A stretch of DNA of 64,000 nucleotides from RYN-230 sp963837335 (GCA_963837335.1 CAWINS010000074.1:1-64000), one strand, 5' to 3'. Counted from the first letter of the stretch, positions 43,729-52,770 are shown. Translations and numbers: made by a program. Notes: generated from the letters alone by a model not told the origin.

Positions 43729-45762
43729 CTAAGAGAGTTTCTTGACGCTCAGGTCGCTGGCCCGGACGAAGAATTTCCGGTGGTTGAAGGAAATCTGGTC
43801 GTAGGCCGTTTTGCCAATGATGACGGTGTGATCGTCCGGCAGGCTGGAGTCGATTGTCGTGGCGTAGTAGTAGTCCGTGGGAACTGTGCCGATCGTGGGG
43901 TACTCCTGGCCGGCCGGAATGGTGTAAAGCAGCTTGACAACAGTCACCGCGGGCACCGCTGCGGGGTAGGCCGACGTCTCGGGATAGGCGGCACCGTACA
44001 CCGGGATCGAGGCCAGCCCTTGCTTCGGCGTTACCACCTCACCGCTTGTATAGCGCGCCGTTCGCCCCGGTCCGGCTGGATTGTAGAACCACGCCTTCCG
44101 GCCGGAGAACCAGATCGCCGTCCAGTTGCCGCTTTGCCCGGCGTCAACGAATGTCTCTCCGATCGTGGCCTTGTCACCCCAGTCGCTGTCGACTGTGGTG
44201 CCATTGCCGCCGTCTGGGTGCAGTATCGGGTCACCCAGCAGTGGGTAGCTTCCTCCGGGACCGGTGCGCAGGTAAACGAAGTTGGCCGGCTGCTTCGGCA
44301 GGGTGACGCAGTTTCTCCCTGAGCAGCCGGTGACCTTGGGCTCGTTGGCGGCGAACGTGGGGTCTATGGTCACCAGATGATGGGTACCTCGGGAGACCGA
44401 GCCACCGCTCGCCTGCTCCGCTGAGTCGCTGACCCCGTGCACCAGCGCCATGAAATGGTTCCAGTTCCAGAACGGCCCTGGATCCCAGTGCTGCACTGAG
44501 GTGCCGCCGTTGGTCGGGCCAGGTACGTCCTCGTGGCCGAGGATGTGCTCCCGGTTGAGAGGTATCCCGTACCTGGCCGCCAGATATCGGACCAGCGTGG
44601 CCAGTGACCGGTACATCACCCCGGTGTACCAGGTACTCCCTTGCGCGGCGAAGCCCTCATTCTCGATGTTGATCGCGTGCATATTGACGTACCAGTCGGC
44701 GGCTCCCCAGGACACATCCTGAGGGCGGACCATCTCTGTGACCGCACCATCGGAGGAGCGGATCACATAGTTGGCGCTAACGTACGAGGCCGGGTTCTGA
44801 AAAGTGCTGATGGCAGCGTCGTAAGAGCCTTCTGTATCGTGAACGATGATGTAGTCGATCTTCATGCTGGCCGGCTGGCCGGCCGGATTGAGCAGGTGAT
44901 CCGGCCTGCCTGCTTTGTCATAGTTTCCGTAGTTGCCCGGGTCGCTGGAGTCTTGCGCATAGGCAGCCGGCACGAAGGTGCAATGCAGTGCGGCCGGGCA
45001 GTCCACGACGGCTGACCGCGGTGTGCCGGCTGGCTGCAGCCCCAGCCTGCCCAGCCCGGCCTGGTCGGGGTGCAGCCTGGGTGACGGCCGCAGGTCCATG
45101 ACCTGCCCGTCGGTGGTGGTCAGGGACGCTCCTTTGCGCAGCGTGGCATACACGTCATCGGCAAACTGCCGCGCCGTCTGTGCGCTGGCGGCGCCGCTGT
45201 ACTCGGCCACGGCTCCGTACCATCCGCCCAGCGAAGCGGGAAGGACGCCGCCGCCCAGGTTGCGGGCGTATCGTGCCAGCACCGCCGCGGCGCCCCGGAC
45301 GTTCTGCCCTTCGCTGTCCTTCACTGTCCCCGCGGACACATGCAGCAGGTGTGCCGCCTCGTCGAGCGTGTCATGAGCCCGGCCCAGACTGGTAATGCGC
45401 GGAATCGGACGAGACGGGCCGGTACCGCCGTCATCGGCAGGGAAATCCCTCGCGGTCAGGTCCATCAGCCCGTAACCGCCATCCACACTCGGCGCATCAC
45501 CCTGGCGCTCCCAGCGTGACTGGTTGTATGAGATCGCCAGCAGCAGGCGAACCGGCACGCGAAACTCTCGCGCCGCCGCCCGGATAAGTCCCATCCGGTG
45601 CCCTGACGCCGCCACACCTGGTTGTGACCCGGTCGCGGCCAGGCCAATGCTGCCACTCCCCAGGCTTAGGGCCACGCCGGTCATCACCGAGATGGCCAGC
45701 GCGGCCACCTTCGCCCCGCCTGGGGATTGAAGCGTCCAACCAATCTCACGCCTGGGTGCCAT
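43729..45762 (-). CDS. Secreted N-acetylmuramoyl-L-alanine amidase with transglycosylase-like N-terminus
   Basis: 677 residues. Signal peptide at 15-45 (GAKVAALAISVMTGVALSLG). A lytic-transglycosylase-like region (60-210, AREFRVPVRLLLAISYNQSRWE, GGYGLMDL) precedes the Amidase_2/PGRP domain at about 302-440: IIVHDTEG with H308, INIENEG, REHILGHEDVPGP with H410 and HWDPG with H425/D427. The C-terminus (470-677) has SH3-like segments (FVYLRTGPGGSY, TAIWFSGRKAWFY). Peptidoglycan-cleaving, extracellular; the AT content is raised compared with neighbours. An upstream TTG at 45777 is less likely. Confidence 0.93.
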   Translation of the reverse strand: MAPRREIGWTLQSPGGAKVAALAISVMTGVALSLGSGSIGLAATGSQPGVAASGHRMGLIRAAAREFRVPVRLLLAISYNQSRWERQGDAPSVDGGYGLMDLTARDFPADDGGTGPSRPIPRITSLGRAHDTLDEAAHLLHVSAGTVKDSEGQNVRGAAAVLARYARNLGGGVLPASLGGWYGAVAEYSGAASAQTARQFADDVYATLRKGASLTTTDGQVMDLRPSPRLHPDQAGLGRLGLQPAGTPRSAVVDCPAALHCTFVPAAYAQDSSDPGNYGNYDKAGRPDHLLNPAGQPASMKIDYIIVHDTEGSYDAAISTFQNPASYVSANYVIRSSDGAVTEMVRPQDVSWGAADWYVNMHAINIENEGFAAQGSTWYTGVMYRSLATLVRYLAARYGIPLNREHILGHEDVPGPTNGGTSVQHWDPGPFWNWNHFMALVHGVSDSAEQASGGSVSRGTHHLVTIDPTFAANEPKVTGCSGRNCVTLPKQPANFVYLRTGPGGSYPLLGDPILHPDGGNGTTVDSDWGDKATIGETFVDAGQSGNWTAIWFSGRKAWFYNPAGPGRTARYTSGEVVTPKQGLASIPVYGAAYPETSAYPAAVPAVTVVKLLYTIPAGQEYPTIGTVPTDYYYATTIDSSLPDDHTVIIGKTAYDQISFNHRKFFVRASDLSVKKLS

Positions 45763-45773
45763 CTTCCCCGTCC

Positions 45774-45974
45774 TCAATTTAAGTGCAGTTGCGCTGGTAA
45801 TCTCCCGCCCTCGAAAGCCCGCGCCGTTATGCCTGGAATGCCACCTGCGACAAGCTGCTCTAAGTGCTTAATCGAGGGCAATTGGATAACCTCGGCGTCC
45901 AGCCCGAAGCGCGCCGCATAGGCGGCGCTGAAACCCCGTCGCCCGTACTTTGATGCTGGTAGCCATAGCTGCAC
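45774..45974 (-). pseudogene. C-terminal remnant of a C39-family peptidase-like gene
   Basis: The frame VQLWLPASKYGRRGFSAAYAARFGLDAEVIQLPSIKHLEQLVAGGIPGITARAF resembles the middle of actinobacterial C39-family cysteine peptidases (AAYAA, then IAAGIPV-like section). No catalytic cysteine or start region is present. It ends just before the amidase gene; a decayed neighbour with a related envelope role is likely. Confidence 0.5.
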
Positions 45975-46097
45975 CGGCGGAAAACTCTACCTGGGCGCGT
46001 GATACTCCGGACTTACCCAGGCCAGGTCCTGTTCACGCGGATACATCCCCTGCACAGCGACCTGGCGGCACGAATCACCCGGGTTAGGGTCGGGGTT

Positions 46098-46457
46098 ATG
46101 CCAAGTGTCATCAAGACCGTCACGTTCGATGCCGCGGATGCGCTGGCGCTGGCCCGGTTCTGGGCGGCCGTGTTCGGGTCCGACGTCGAAGAGGAGTCCA
46201 CCGCCGAGAAGGCGTACCTCGAAGCGGCGGGCTGGGGTGGCCCGAACATCTGGTTCGTCCGGGTTCCCGAAGGCAAGACGGCCAAGAACCGGATGCACTT
46301 CGACCTGCGCGCGCCAGGCCCGGCCGCCGAAGAGGTGGCGAGGCTGGAGAACCTGGGCGCCCGGGTCCTGGAGCGCCACGAGCACCATGTGCTCATGCAG
46401 GACCCGGAAGGCAACGAATTTTGTGTCGAACCGGGCCTGGCGGACCCGCGGCGGTAG
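46098..46457 (+). CDS. VOC-family (glyoxalase-like) protein
   Basis: 119 residues. IKTVTFDAADALALARFWAAVFGSDV, NIWFVRVPEGKTAKNRMHFDLRAPG and HVLMQDPEGNEFCVEPG form a single glyoxalase-like domain close in type to the product of the gene at 11629. The gene is plus-strand and stands alone between minus-strand genes; no activity can be inferred. Confidence 0.9.
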   Translation: MPSVIKTVTFDAADALALARFWAAVFGSDVEEESTAEKAYLEAAGWGGPNIWFVRVPEGKTAKNRMHFDLRAPGPAAEEVARLENLGARVLERHEHHVLMQDPEGNEFCVEPGLADPRR

Positions 46458-46461
46458 CCGC

Positions 46462-47208
46462 TCAGCCGGCGGCCCGCAGTACGAACACCCCCCAGCCCAG
46501 GTAGCGGCGCCCGTAGGCCAGGTACGAGCGCCGCGAGCGGTAGAGATACTCACGCATCCCGGCCGCGTCCGCGTGACCGGGGTGCTCGTCCAGCCACGCG
46601 GCCACGGTCCACCACTGCGCGGCCATGTAGCGGTCCCAGCTGTGCTCATCGGCCAGCACCATCTCCACGAGCTCAAGCCCGGCATCCTCGAAGCGGTCCA
46701 GGGTGCCGGCCAACGAGGTGAACGAGTATGGGCCTAGGTCGAGGGCGGCGTGGGCCTCCTCGGGCGGGGGCTCCCGCCAGAACGGCTCGCCGATCAGCAG
46801 CAGCCCGCCCGGGACCACGGCCGGCCGCATGAGGCCGATGGTGCCGGCCAGCCCGCCGCCGATCCAGGTCGCCCCCAAGCAGGCGGCCGCGTCGAACGAC
46901 GCCTCGTCCACACCGAACGTGCCGGCGTCAGCCAGCTCGAACCGGACCCGGTCGGCGACCCCCAGGTGAGCAGCCCGGTCCCGCGCGGCCGGCACGAAGA
47001 CCTCGCTGATGTCCGCCCCCAGGCCGCGGATCCCGTGCCGCCGGGCCCAGGTGCAGAGCATCTCGCCCTTCCCGCTGGCCAAGTCGAGCAGGCGCATGTC
47101 CCGCCGCCACCGGCACAGCTCGCCCAGGAGCTCCAGCTTCTCGTCCGTGAACGGGTTCAGGATCCGGTGGCCGGCCTCGGCTATCTCGTGCTGGCGCAGG
47201 ACATCCAT
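46462..47208 (-). CDS. SAM-dependent methyltransferase
   Basis: 248 residues. Motif I LLDLASGKGEMLCTWARRHGIRGLGADIS (about 40-68), FDAAACLGATWIGGG and VVPGGLLLIGEPFWREPP are typical class I motifs; the C-terminal third is helical with several tryptophans. Convergent with the VOC gene, four bases away. Substrate unknown. Confidence 0.9.
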   Translation of the reverse strand: MDVLRQHEIAEAGHRILNPFTDEKLELLGELCRWRRDMRLLDLASGKGEMLCTWARRHGIRGLGADISEVFVPAARDRAAHLGVADRVRFELADAGTFGVDEASFDAAACLGATWIGGGLAGTIGLMRPAVVPGGLLLIGEPFWREPPPEEAHAALDLGPYSFTSLAGTLDRFEDAGLELVEMVLADEHSWDRYMAAQWWTVAAWLDEHPGHADAAGMREYLYRSRRSYLAYGRRYLGWGVFVLRAAG

Positions 47209-47313
47209 GAGGGCTCGCTTCCTCCGCAGGGACCGCGCGGACCAGCCGCGCCCCCCACTCTTCCCCGTAACGCCCTCGTGGTCATCCGATTTCCGGCCCT
47301 CCAGGCTGGAAAG

Positions 47314-48081
47314 CTAGACGGCGGTGCGGCCGCCGTCGGCGTTCACCAGCGCGCCTTGCACATACCGGGCGTCGTCACTGGCGAGGAAGGCGATTACGGC
47401 GGCGATGTCTTCCGGCGCGGCGACGTAGCCGGCTGGCGACTGTGCGGCCAGCTGGTCGAGCGCGTCGCCCATCATCTGCACGCCCGGGGTGCGCGTGGGC
47501 CCGGGGCTGACCGCGTTGACCCGGACACCCTGGGGCCCGAACTCCGCGGCCCAGCTCTTCGTCATCAGGTTCAGCGCCGCCTTGCTCGCCCCGTACACCG
47601 CCATCCCCGGCACCCCGAACTGCGCGGCCATGGTGGAGACGTTGACGATGGCGCCCTGGCCACGCTCAGCCATCCCGGGCGCGATGGCACCGACCAGGTA
47701 GAACGGTGCCTTCACGTTCGTGCCGAAGGTGGCGTCGAACACGTCCTCCCCGAATCCCGCGGTGGCGCCGAAGGCACCACCGCCCGCGTTGTTGACCAGG
47801 ATGTCGATCCGGCCGCCTGCCGCCTCGGTGGCCCGGCGGGCCAGGTCTTGCGCGGACGCCGCGTCACGCAGGTCAGCCTGGACGAAGTCGGCCTTCCCGC
47901 CGTCCGCGCGGATCGCGTCCACGACCGCGGCACCCCGCCGGGCGTCCCGGCCCGCGACGAGCACGTGCGCGCCGCGCTGGGCCAGCGCGGCCGCGGTCGC
48001 CTGCCCGATGCCGCTGGTGGAGCCGGTGACCAGGGCGGTCCGCCCGCTCAGGTCCTGCCCGGCTGCGTTGTTTGCACCCAT
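47314..48081 (-). CDS. SDR-family oxidoreductase
   Basis: 255 residues. TGSTSGIG (19-26), NNAG, the catalytic serine in VSTMAAQFG and YGASK are present, with a C-terminal ALVNADGG motif. Classical SDR. Its upstream region carries an inverted repeat (CTGGA-N8-TCCAA) like the one before the TetR gene, so it may be the TetR target. Confidence 0.93.
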   Translation of the reverse strand: MGANNAAGQDLSGRTALVTGSTSGIGQATAAALAQRGAHVLVAGRDARRGAAVVDAIRADGGKADFVQADLRDAASAQDLARRATEAAGGRIDILVNNAGGGAFGATAGFGEDVFDATFGTNVKAPFYLVGAIAPGMAERGQGAIVNVSTMAAQFGVPGMAVYGASKAALNLMTKSWAAEFGPQGVRVNAVSPGPTRTPGVQMMGDALDQLAAQSPAGYVAAPEDIAAVIAFLASDDARYVQGALVNADGGRTAV

Positions 48082-48149
48082 GATGCCTGCCCTCTCAGTT
48101 GTTTTGGATCCTGCGATCCACTCACTACCCGGACGCTAGCCAGCATTTT

Positions 48150-48167
48150 CTGGATTGTCCACTCCAA
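48150..48167. promoter_or_regulatory. TetR-type operator candidate before the SDR gene
   Basis: CTGGA-N8-TCCAA at 48150-48167, 70 bases upstream of the SDR start, matching CTGGA-N8-TCCAG upstream of the TetR gene. Confidence 0.5.
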
Positions 48168-48265
48168 AAAATGTCCGGGTCCGCCACGCCACCACAGCCG
48201 GCGGATCAGAGTGAACACCCTGAACGATGCCCCTCGGGGGGCCCGGGGCTGAGGTCCCGGGGCGG

Positions 48266-48682
48266 TCAGGAGACGAGGGCGGGAAGCCCGCAGCGGCCAG
48301 GGGCGGCCGCGACCTTGATGAAGCTCCAGATGCCGAGCGGGGCGGGGACCTCGTAGCGGCGCTGCTCGAACTCGACAGTGACGACGTTGCGGCCGGGGAC
48401 ACGACCGTAGGCAAAGAAGGCGTCCCCGAGGCGGCCGCCCGCGACCAGCGAGCCGAGACGATCGACGGGCCCGGCGCCGGAGGAACTCCCACCGCGCCAG
48501 CGGCCGTCCTCCCACATCCACAGCTCCGCTTCAAGCTCGGCGCCGTCACCGTTGCCGTCCACCAGGGCAAAGCCATAGTTGCCGTCGCTGGCCGTGCTCA
48601 GGACCCGGGCATACCGCGGATGCCAGCCGCCTGACGCCAGCACCTCCTGGGGGTCCAGCGCGGGATGCGCCGGGCTGGTCAC
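48266..48682 (-). CDS. Hypothetical protein co-transcribed with TetR regulator
   Basis: 138 residues from GTG 48682, overlapping the TetR stop (GTGA). Sequence has beta-rich character (YARVLSTASDGNYGFALVDGNGDGAELEAELWMWEDGRW, NVVTVEFEQRRYEV). No family recognised, no signal or helix. Coupling to the regulator suggests it belongs to the same response. Confidence 0.6.
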   Translation of the reverse strand: MTSPAHPALDPQEVLASGGWHPRYARVLSTASDGNYGFALVDGNGDGAELEAELWMWEDGRWRGGSSSGAGPVDRLGSLVAGGRLGDAFFAYGRVPGRNVVTVEFEQRRYEVPAPLGIWSFIKVAAAPGRCGLPALVS

Positions 48683-49317
48683 GGCGCCGCCGGGACGGTG
48701 AGCGAGGAGAGGTAGTCGATGACTGTGTCCAGCGCCACCTCCAGCGGCTCGGTGCTCCGCTGAACCTGGCTCAGCAGCAGACCGCCCTGCAGCGCGGCCA
48801 GCATCGTCGTCGCGAGCCGGTCTGGGCTGGCGTCCGGGCCGAGTTCGCCCCGATCGTGCATGGCCTGGAAACCGCCCCGGATGCCCGCCTCCCAGCGGCC
48901 GAATCCCCCGGCCACCGCGGCCCGGGCCTGCGGGTCGATCTCAGCCAGCTCGCTGCCGAGCGCGCCGATCGGGCAGCCACCGCGGCAGCCGAGCTGGCGC
49001 TGGTGCTCGACCAGGAAGTCGCGCCAGGCGCGGATCCCGTCCAGGGAGTCCAGCTTGGCCAGCATGGGTTCCTGGCCGCCCACAATGGTCTCGTTCTGGT
49101 ACTCGATCACCGCGCGGACCAGGGTTTCCTTGTCCGCGAAGTAGTGGTAGATCTGCGAGCTGCTGACCCGGGCGGCCGCCCGGACCATCTCCATGGTCGT
49201 CCCGGCCACGCCACCCTCGAACATCAGCTCCGCCGCCGAGGCGACGATGCGATGCCGCGTCTGCACTCCCTTGGTCGTCAGCTTCCCGCCGGTTGGCGTG
49301 GGTCCGGACCTGCTCAT
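48679..49317 (-). CDS. TetR-family transcriptional regulator
   Basis: 212 residues. N-terminal helix-turn-helix at about 20-65 (RHRIVASAAELMFEGGVAGTTMEMVRAAARVSSSQIYHYFADKETLVRAVIEYQ) and an AcrR/TetR_C_33-type ligand domain (CRGGCPIGALGSELAEIDPQARAAV). The CRGGCPIG motif marks the NemR/YfiR-like group that often controls an SDR or oxidoreductase. Confidence 0.93.
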   Translation of the reverse strand: MSRSGPTPTGGKLTTKGVQTRHRIVASAAELMFEGGVAGTTMEMVRAAARVSSSQIYHYFADKETLVRAVIEYQNETIVGGQEPMLAKLDSLDGIRAWRDFLVEHQRQLGCRGGCPIGALGSELAEIDPQARAAVAGGFGRWEAGIRGGFQAMHDRGELGPDASPDRLATTMLAALQGGLLLSQVQRSTEPLEVALDTVIDYLSSLTVPAAP

Positions 49318-49334
49318 ACGGCTACGGTACCCGT

Positions 49335-49352
49335 CTGGAACGACTAATCCAG
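49335..49352. promoter_or_regulatory. TetR operator candidate before the TetR gene
   Basis: CTGGA-N8-TCCAG (49335-49352), 18 bases upstream of the TetR start. Same arm and spacer arrangement as before the SDR gene, supporting autoregulation and a small regulon. Confidence 0.5.
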
Positions 49353-49422
49353 TCTGGATGCCCGAACGCCCGGCGGGAGGTGGACGCCGACGGAACGTGG
49401 ATGCCCGCTCGGGACCGGCCGC

Positions 49423-50052
49423 TCAGGGTAAGCCGGCCGCCGCGTGGGCGGCCTGCCGGTGCATCGCGGCCTTGTTCCGGTTGCCGCACACGGCCATCGA
49501 GCACCAGCGCCGCCGTCCGGCGGGCGAGTCGTCCAGGAACCGGCCCCGGCAGCCCGGGCCCGGGCAGATCCGCAGCCGCTGCCGCAGGTCCGTGCCGAGC
49601 ACTTCCGCCGCGTCGGCCGCGATCATGGCGAGCACGTCGCGCGGCGTGCGGGCCGCCGGGGCGGGGCCCAGTACCGTAACCCCGGCCTCGAGGTGCAGCA
49701 CCGGCCGCTGCGGCGGGAGCGCGAGCCAGGTATTGACGCAGCGAACGGCGGCCGCGGGCGCACTGTCTCCCCCGACGGTGGCGGTGACCAGGGCGCTGAT
49801 GGCCTCCCGGAGATCCAGTGCCGCGGCGAAGGCCTCCTCGTCGACCGCGAGGCCGTCCCCGCCCGGACTGGCCGGGCCCGGACTGGCCGGGCACAGCCCG
49901 GCGGCACTCAGCCAGGCCATGAAGTCATCCGGGCCGCGCAGGTACTCGGCCACCTCGTCCGCCCGGCCGGCCTCGCGGTTGCGGCGGGTGTTCACGAAGT
50001 CGAGGCTCGGCCGGCCGCCGTACCAGACCCAGCGCCGGCCAGGGAACGTCAT
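49423..50052 (-). CDS. CGNR zinc-finger regulator
   Basis: 209 residues from ATG 50052 (an ATG at 50061 is also possible). The N-terminal domain starts VWYGGRPSLDFVNTRRNR; the C-terminal zinc finger is ICPGPGCRGRFLDDSPAGRRRWCSMAVCGNRNKA, with four cysteines and the CGNR signature. Divergent from the MFS gene with a perfect palindrome between them. Confidence 0.93.
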   Translation of the reverse strand: MTFPGRRWVWYGGRPSLDFVNTRRNREAGRADEVAEYLRGPDDFMAWLSAAGLCPASPGPASPGGDGLAVDEEAFAAALDLREAISALVTATVGGDSAPAAAVRCVNTWLALPPQRPVLHLEAGVTVLGPAPAARTPRDVLAMIAADAAEVLGTDLRQRLRICPGPGCRGRFLDDSPAGRRRWCSMAVCGNRNKAAMHRQAAHAAAGLP

Positions 50053-50080
50053 GGGCCCCATGATAGGTTTTCGTTGCGGC

Positions 50081-50106
50081 GAAGTAACCACATTAACGGT
50101 TACTTC
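50081..50106. promoter_or_regulatory. CGNR/MFS palindromic operator
   Basis: GAAGTAACC (50081-50089) and GGTTACTTC (50098-50106) form perfect 9-base arms with an 8-base spacer, 24 bases before the MFS start and 29 before the CGNR start. A strong candidate for the CGNR binding site controlling both genes. Confidence 0.65.
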
Positions 50107-50130
50107 CTGATCCCGAGCCGGAAGGCTGAC

Positions 50131-51483
50131 GTGCCCCTGACGCCCTCCCACGCCCCTGCCCGCGATGCCTCCGCCGACCTCTCCCGCGCCGCGATCCTGA
50201 TCTTCGCCATCGCCTGCGGTGTCTGCGTAGCCAACGTGTACTTCCCGCAGGCGCTGAGCCCGCTCATCGCGCGGAGCCTGCACGCCACGCCGTCCACGGC
50301 GGCGCTGCTCGTCACCACCACGCAACTCGGCTACGCCGCCGGGCTGTACCTGCTGGTGCCGCTGGGCGACCGGGTGCGCCCGCGGCTGCTGATCGTCACC
50401 CTCATCATCCTCACCGCGGCCGGCCTGGTCGGCGCGGGCACCGCCCCCACCCTCGCCGTCCTGCTGGTGGCGGGCACGGCCGTGGGCTTCACCACCGTGG
50501 TGCCGCAGATCCTGCTGCCCATGGCCGCCGGGCTGGTCCCCGACCAGCGCCGCGGCGCGGTGACCGGCACCCTGCTGTCCGGCCTGCTGGGCGGCATCCT
50601 GCTGGCCCGGACGTTTTCCGGTGCGCTGGGCGGCTGGCTGGACTGGCGGGCGCCGTACCTGGTCGCCGCGGTGCTCATGGTGATCCTGGCCTTCGTGCTG
50701 GTCCGGGTGCTGCCGGTGACCTCACCGCCCAACCGGGAGCACTACGGCGCGCTGCTGGCCGCGCCAGTGCGGTTGCTGCGGGCCGAGCCGGATCTGCGCC
50801 GGTCATGCGTGTACCAGGCGCTGATGTTCGGCACGTTCAGCGCGGCCTGGACGGCGATCGCGCTGCTGCTGACCGGGCCCGCGTACGGGCTGTCCACCCA
50901 GGCGGTGGGCGTTTTCGCGTTGATCGGGGCGGGAGCCGTGCTGGTCACGCCGGTAGCCGGGCGGCGGATCGACCGGGTCGGCCCGGACCGGATCAGCCTG
51001 GTGTCGTTCACCGGCGGCTTCGGGGCGGCCGCGATCCTCGCGCTGGCCGCGCTGCCCGCACTGCACGGCGCGGCCAGCCTGATCCTGCTCGGCGCCGGGA
51101 TGCTGCTGCTGGACGTGGCGGTGCAGTGCGGGCAGGTCGCCAACCAGGCCCGGATCTTCGGGCTGCCCGGGGCCGCCCGGGCGCGGCGGAACACGGCCTA
51201 CATGACCGGCACGTTCCTGGGCGGCAGCGCGGGCTCGTGGCTGGGGGTGCGGGCCTACAGCGAGTTTGGCTGGGGCGGCATCGCCGGGCTCACCGCGCTG
51301 GCGGCGGGCGCGGCGCTCACCCGTCACCTGGTGCACCGGCGGTCCGCCACCCGGTCGGCTGCTACCCAGGCGCCGGCCACCCGGCCGCCCGCCACCCAGA
51401 CGGCCGCTACCCAGACTGGGCGCGAGACCGGGAGGGCGCAGGCGGCCGGGACGGATCCGGCGGACCGGGTCAGCTGCCCGTGA
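50131..51483 (+). CDS. MFS transporter, DHA-type
   Basis: 450 residues from GTG 50131. Twelve helices, motif A-like GDRVRPRLL (near 80) and the pattern of CynX/YbcL-like drug efflux proteins (VANVYFPQALSPLIARSL, GLLGGILLARTFSGALGGWLDWR). The last 55 residues are a soluble tail with ATQ repeats (SAATQAPATRPPATQ). It is likely induced through the CGNR regulator; substrate unknown. Confidence 0.92.
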   Translation: MPLTPSHAPARDASADLSRAAILIFAIACGVCVANVYFPQALSPLIARSLHATPSTAALLVTTTQLGYAAGLYLLVPLGDRVRPRLLIVTLIILTAAGLVGAGTAPTLAVLLVAGTAVGFTTVVPQILLPMAAGLVPDQRRGAVTGTLLSGLLGGILLARTFSGALGGWLDWRAPYLVAAVLMVILAFVLVRVLPVTSPPNREHYGALLAAPVRLLRAEPDLRRSCVYQALMFGTFSAAWTAIALLLTGPAYGLSTQAVGVFALIGAGAVLVTPVAGRRIDRVGPDRISLVSFTGGFGAAAILALAALPALHGAASLILLGAGMLLLDVAVQCGQVANQARIFGLPGAARARRNTAYMTGTFLGGSAGSWLGVRAYSEFGWGGIAGLTALAAGAALTRHLVHRRSATRSAATQAPATRPPATQTAATQTGRETGRAQAAGTDPADRVSCP

Positions 51484-51667
51484 GCCGGTCGCTGCGGTCC
51501 TGGAGCTTGTCGATCAACTCGGAGGCCTGGGCCTTGGTCAGATGGTCAGGCACGTTCTCCCCGGCCTCCCGGGCCAGCGTGCCCAGGTAGGACTCTTGCG
51601 CCGCCGTCATCGGCTCGTCCCCGGTCGTCCATTCGGCCGGATCCTTCTGGGCCGGATTCTCGGTCAT
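51470..51667 (-). CDS. DUF3072 protein
   Basis: 65 residues. EPMTAAQESYLGTLAREAGENVPDHLTKAQASELIDKLQDRSDR is the DUF3072 signature. Function unknown. It overlaps the end of the MFS gene by 14 bases on the other strand. Confidence 0.88.
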   Translation of the reverse strand: MTENPAQKDPAEWTTGDEPMTAAQESYLGTLAREAGENVPDHLTKAQASELIDKLQDRSDRLTGS

Positions 51668-51725
51668 CTCGTCATCTCCCTGGCTTCGGATGCCAGGAAG
51701 CACTTCCCCGGTTAGCGCCGGGTAT

Positions 51726-52322
51726 TCATCCGTCCAGCCGCCGGTCATCGCGATGAGCAGAAAACCAGTTCGCCTGCCGGGCCATCCGTTCGGATGCCGG
51801 GGTGTCGCGGGTTACGCCGTAGACCGTGCCGGGGAAGTCGAGTGCCTGCTGCACGGCCCAGATCTGCTCGTGCTGGCCGGGCGGGTAGACCTGGGCCGGG
51901 TCGCCGACCGCGACCCAGCCGATCGGCACCGTGCTCCCCGCCGGGAGCACCGTATTGACCTGGACCACGCCGTGGATACGTACCTCGCTGCCGGGGCCGA
52001 GCACGCAGCCGGGGAACAGCGCGGCCCCGGTGGCCAGGAAGCACCCGTCGCCGACTCGCGCCCCGTTGAGGTGCGCGTGCGGCCCGACCAGGACGTCGTC
52101 CCCGATGATCAGGGGATGCTGGGCCCGGCCGCGCAGTACGGCGTTCTCCATCACCACGCACCGCGCGCCCACCTGGACCGCACCGTCTTCGGCGGTGAGC
52201 ACCGCCCCGAACAGGATCCGGGCGTCAGGGCCGACCCGCACCGCCCCGCACAGCACGGCGTTGGGCGCCACGTAGGCGCTGGGATGCACGTCCGGGGCCG
52301 CCCCCCGGTGCTCGATCAGCAC
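51726..52322 (-). CDS. Left-handed beta-helix (hexapeptide) protein, gamma-carbonic-anhydrase-like
   Basis: 198 residues from GTG 52322. Hexapeptide repeats run from residue 12 to about 125 (VHPSAYVAPNAVLCGAVRVGPDARILFGAVL, LIIGDDVLVGPHAHLNGARVG, ATGAALFPGCVLGPGSEVRIHGVV), with histidines (HAHLNG, IHGV) in the zinc positions. A C-terminal helix follows. Carbonic anhydrase or acyltransferase activity is possible. Confidence 0.85.
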   Translation of the reverse strand: MLIEHRGAAPDVHPSAYVAPNAVLCGAVRVGPDARILFGAVLTAEDGAVQVGARCVVMENAVLRGRAQHPLIIGDDVLVGPHAHLNGARVGDGCFLATGAALFPGCVLGPGSEVRIHGVVQVNTVLPAGSTVPIGWVAVGDPAQVYPPGQHEQIWAVQQALDFPGTVYGVTRDTPASERMARQANWFSAHRDDRRLDG

Positions 52323-52449
52323 ACCCCTAGCCTGCCAGCCCGTCGGCAACGACGTGAGCCCTTCACCGGGCCGCCTCGCCGGTGCGTGGGTGTTAGATCG
52401 AGGCACACCCCACTGCCTGGGAGCTACACCGATGCTGTGCGGCGGCGGG

Positions 52450-52719
52450 TCAGTGCTCCCCGCGTTCGCGGAGCAGTTCGCGGAACTCGGTGACTGCCTC
52501 GTCCTGGTCCGGTCCCAGGTCCTCGGCCACGATCATCTTCGTGCCGTCCCAGTACGCGCCGGCGTGATCTGCGCCGTCGTCCAGCGTCACCAGCAGCGGA
52601 TGGTGCGCGATCTTGATGTGGTCGTACACGTCGTCCCACGTCACGCCGGGCGGGACCAGGCCGATCGCGGGCGCGTCGCTGTCGTCGTAGTCCAGTTCAT
52701 GCAGCACAGTGGCCCCCAT
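52450..52719 (-). CDS. Small acidic hypothetical protein
   Basis: 89 residues, rich in D and E (LHELDYDDSDAPAIGLVPPGVTWDDVYDHIKIAHHPLLVTLDDGADHAGAYWDGTKMIVAEDLGPDQDEAVTEFRELL). Codon use and composition are gene-like. No family recognised; soluble. Confidence 0.6.
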   Translation of the reverse strand: MGATVLHELDYDDSDAPAIGLVPPGVTWDDVYDHIKIAHHPLLVTLDDGADHAGAYWDGTKMIVAEDLGPDQDEAVTEFRELLRERGEH

Positions 52720-52770
52720 TGGCCGGTGGTGCTGCCACGATAAGCACGCCCCGCCCGGTGCGGCCAGGGA

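Noticed and set aside
46750..48252. 500-codon plus-strand open frame
   Set aside because: It lies antisense to a methyltransferase and an SDR gene with complete motifs; its sequence has no family pattern. High GC makes long antisense frames common.
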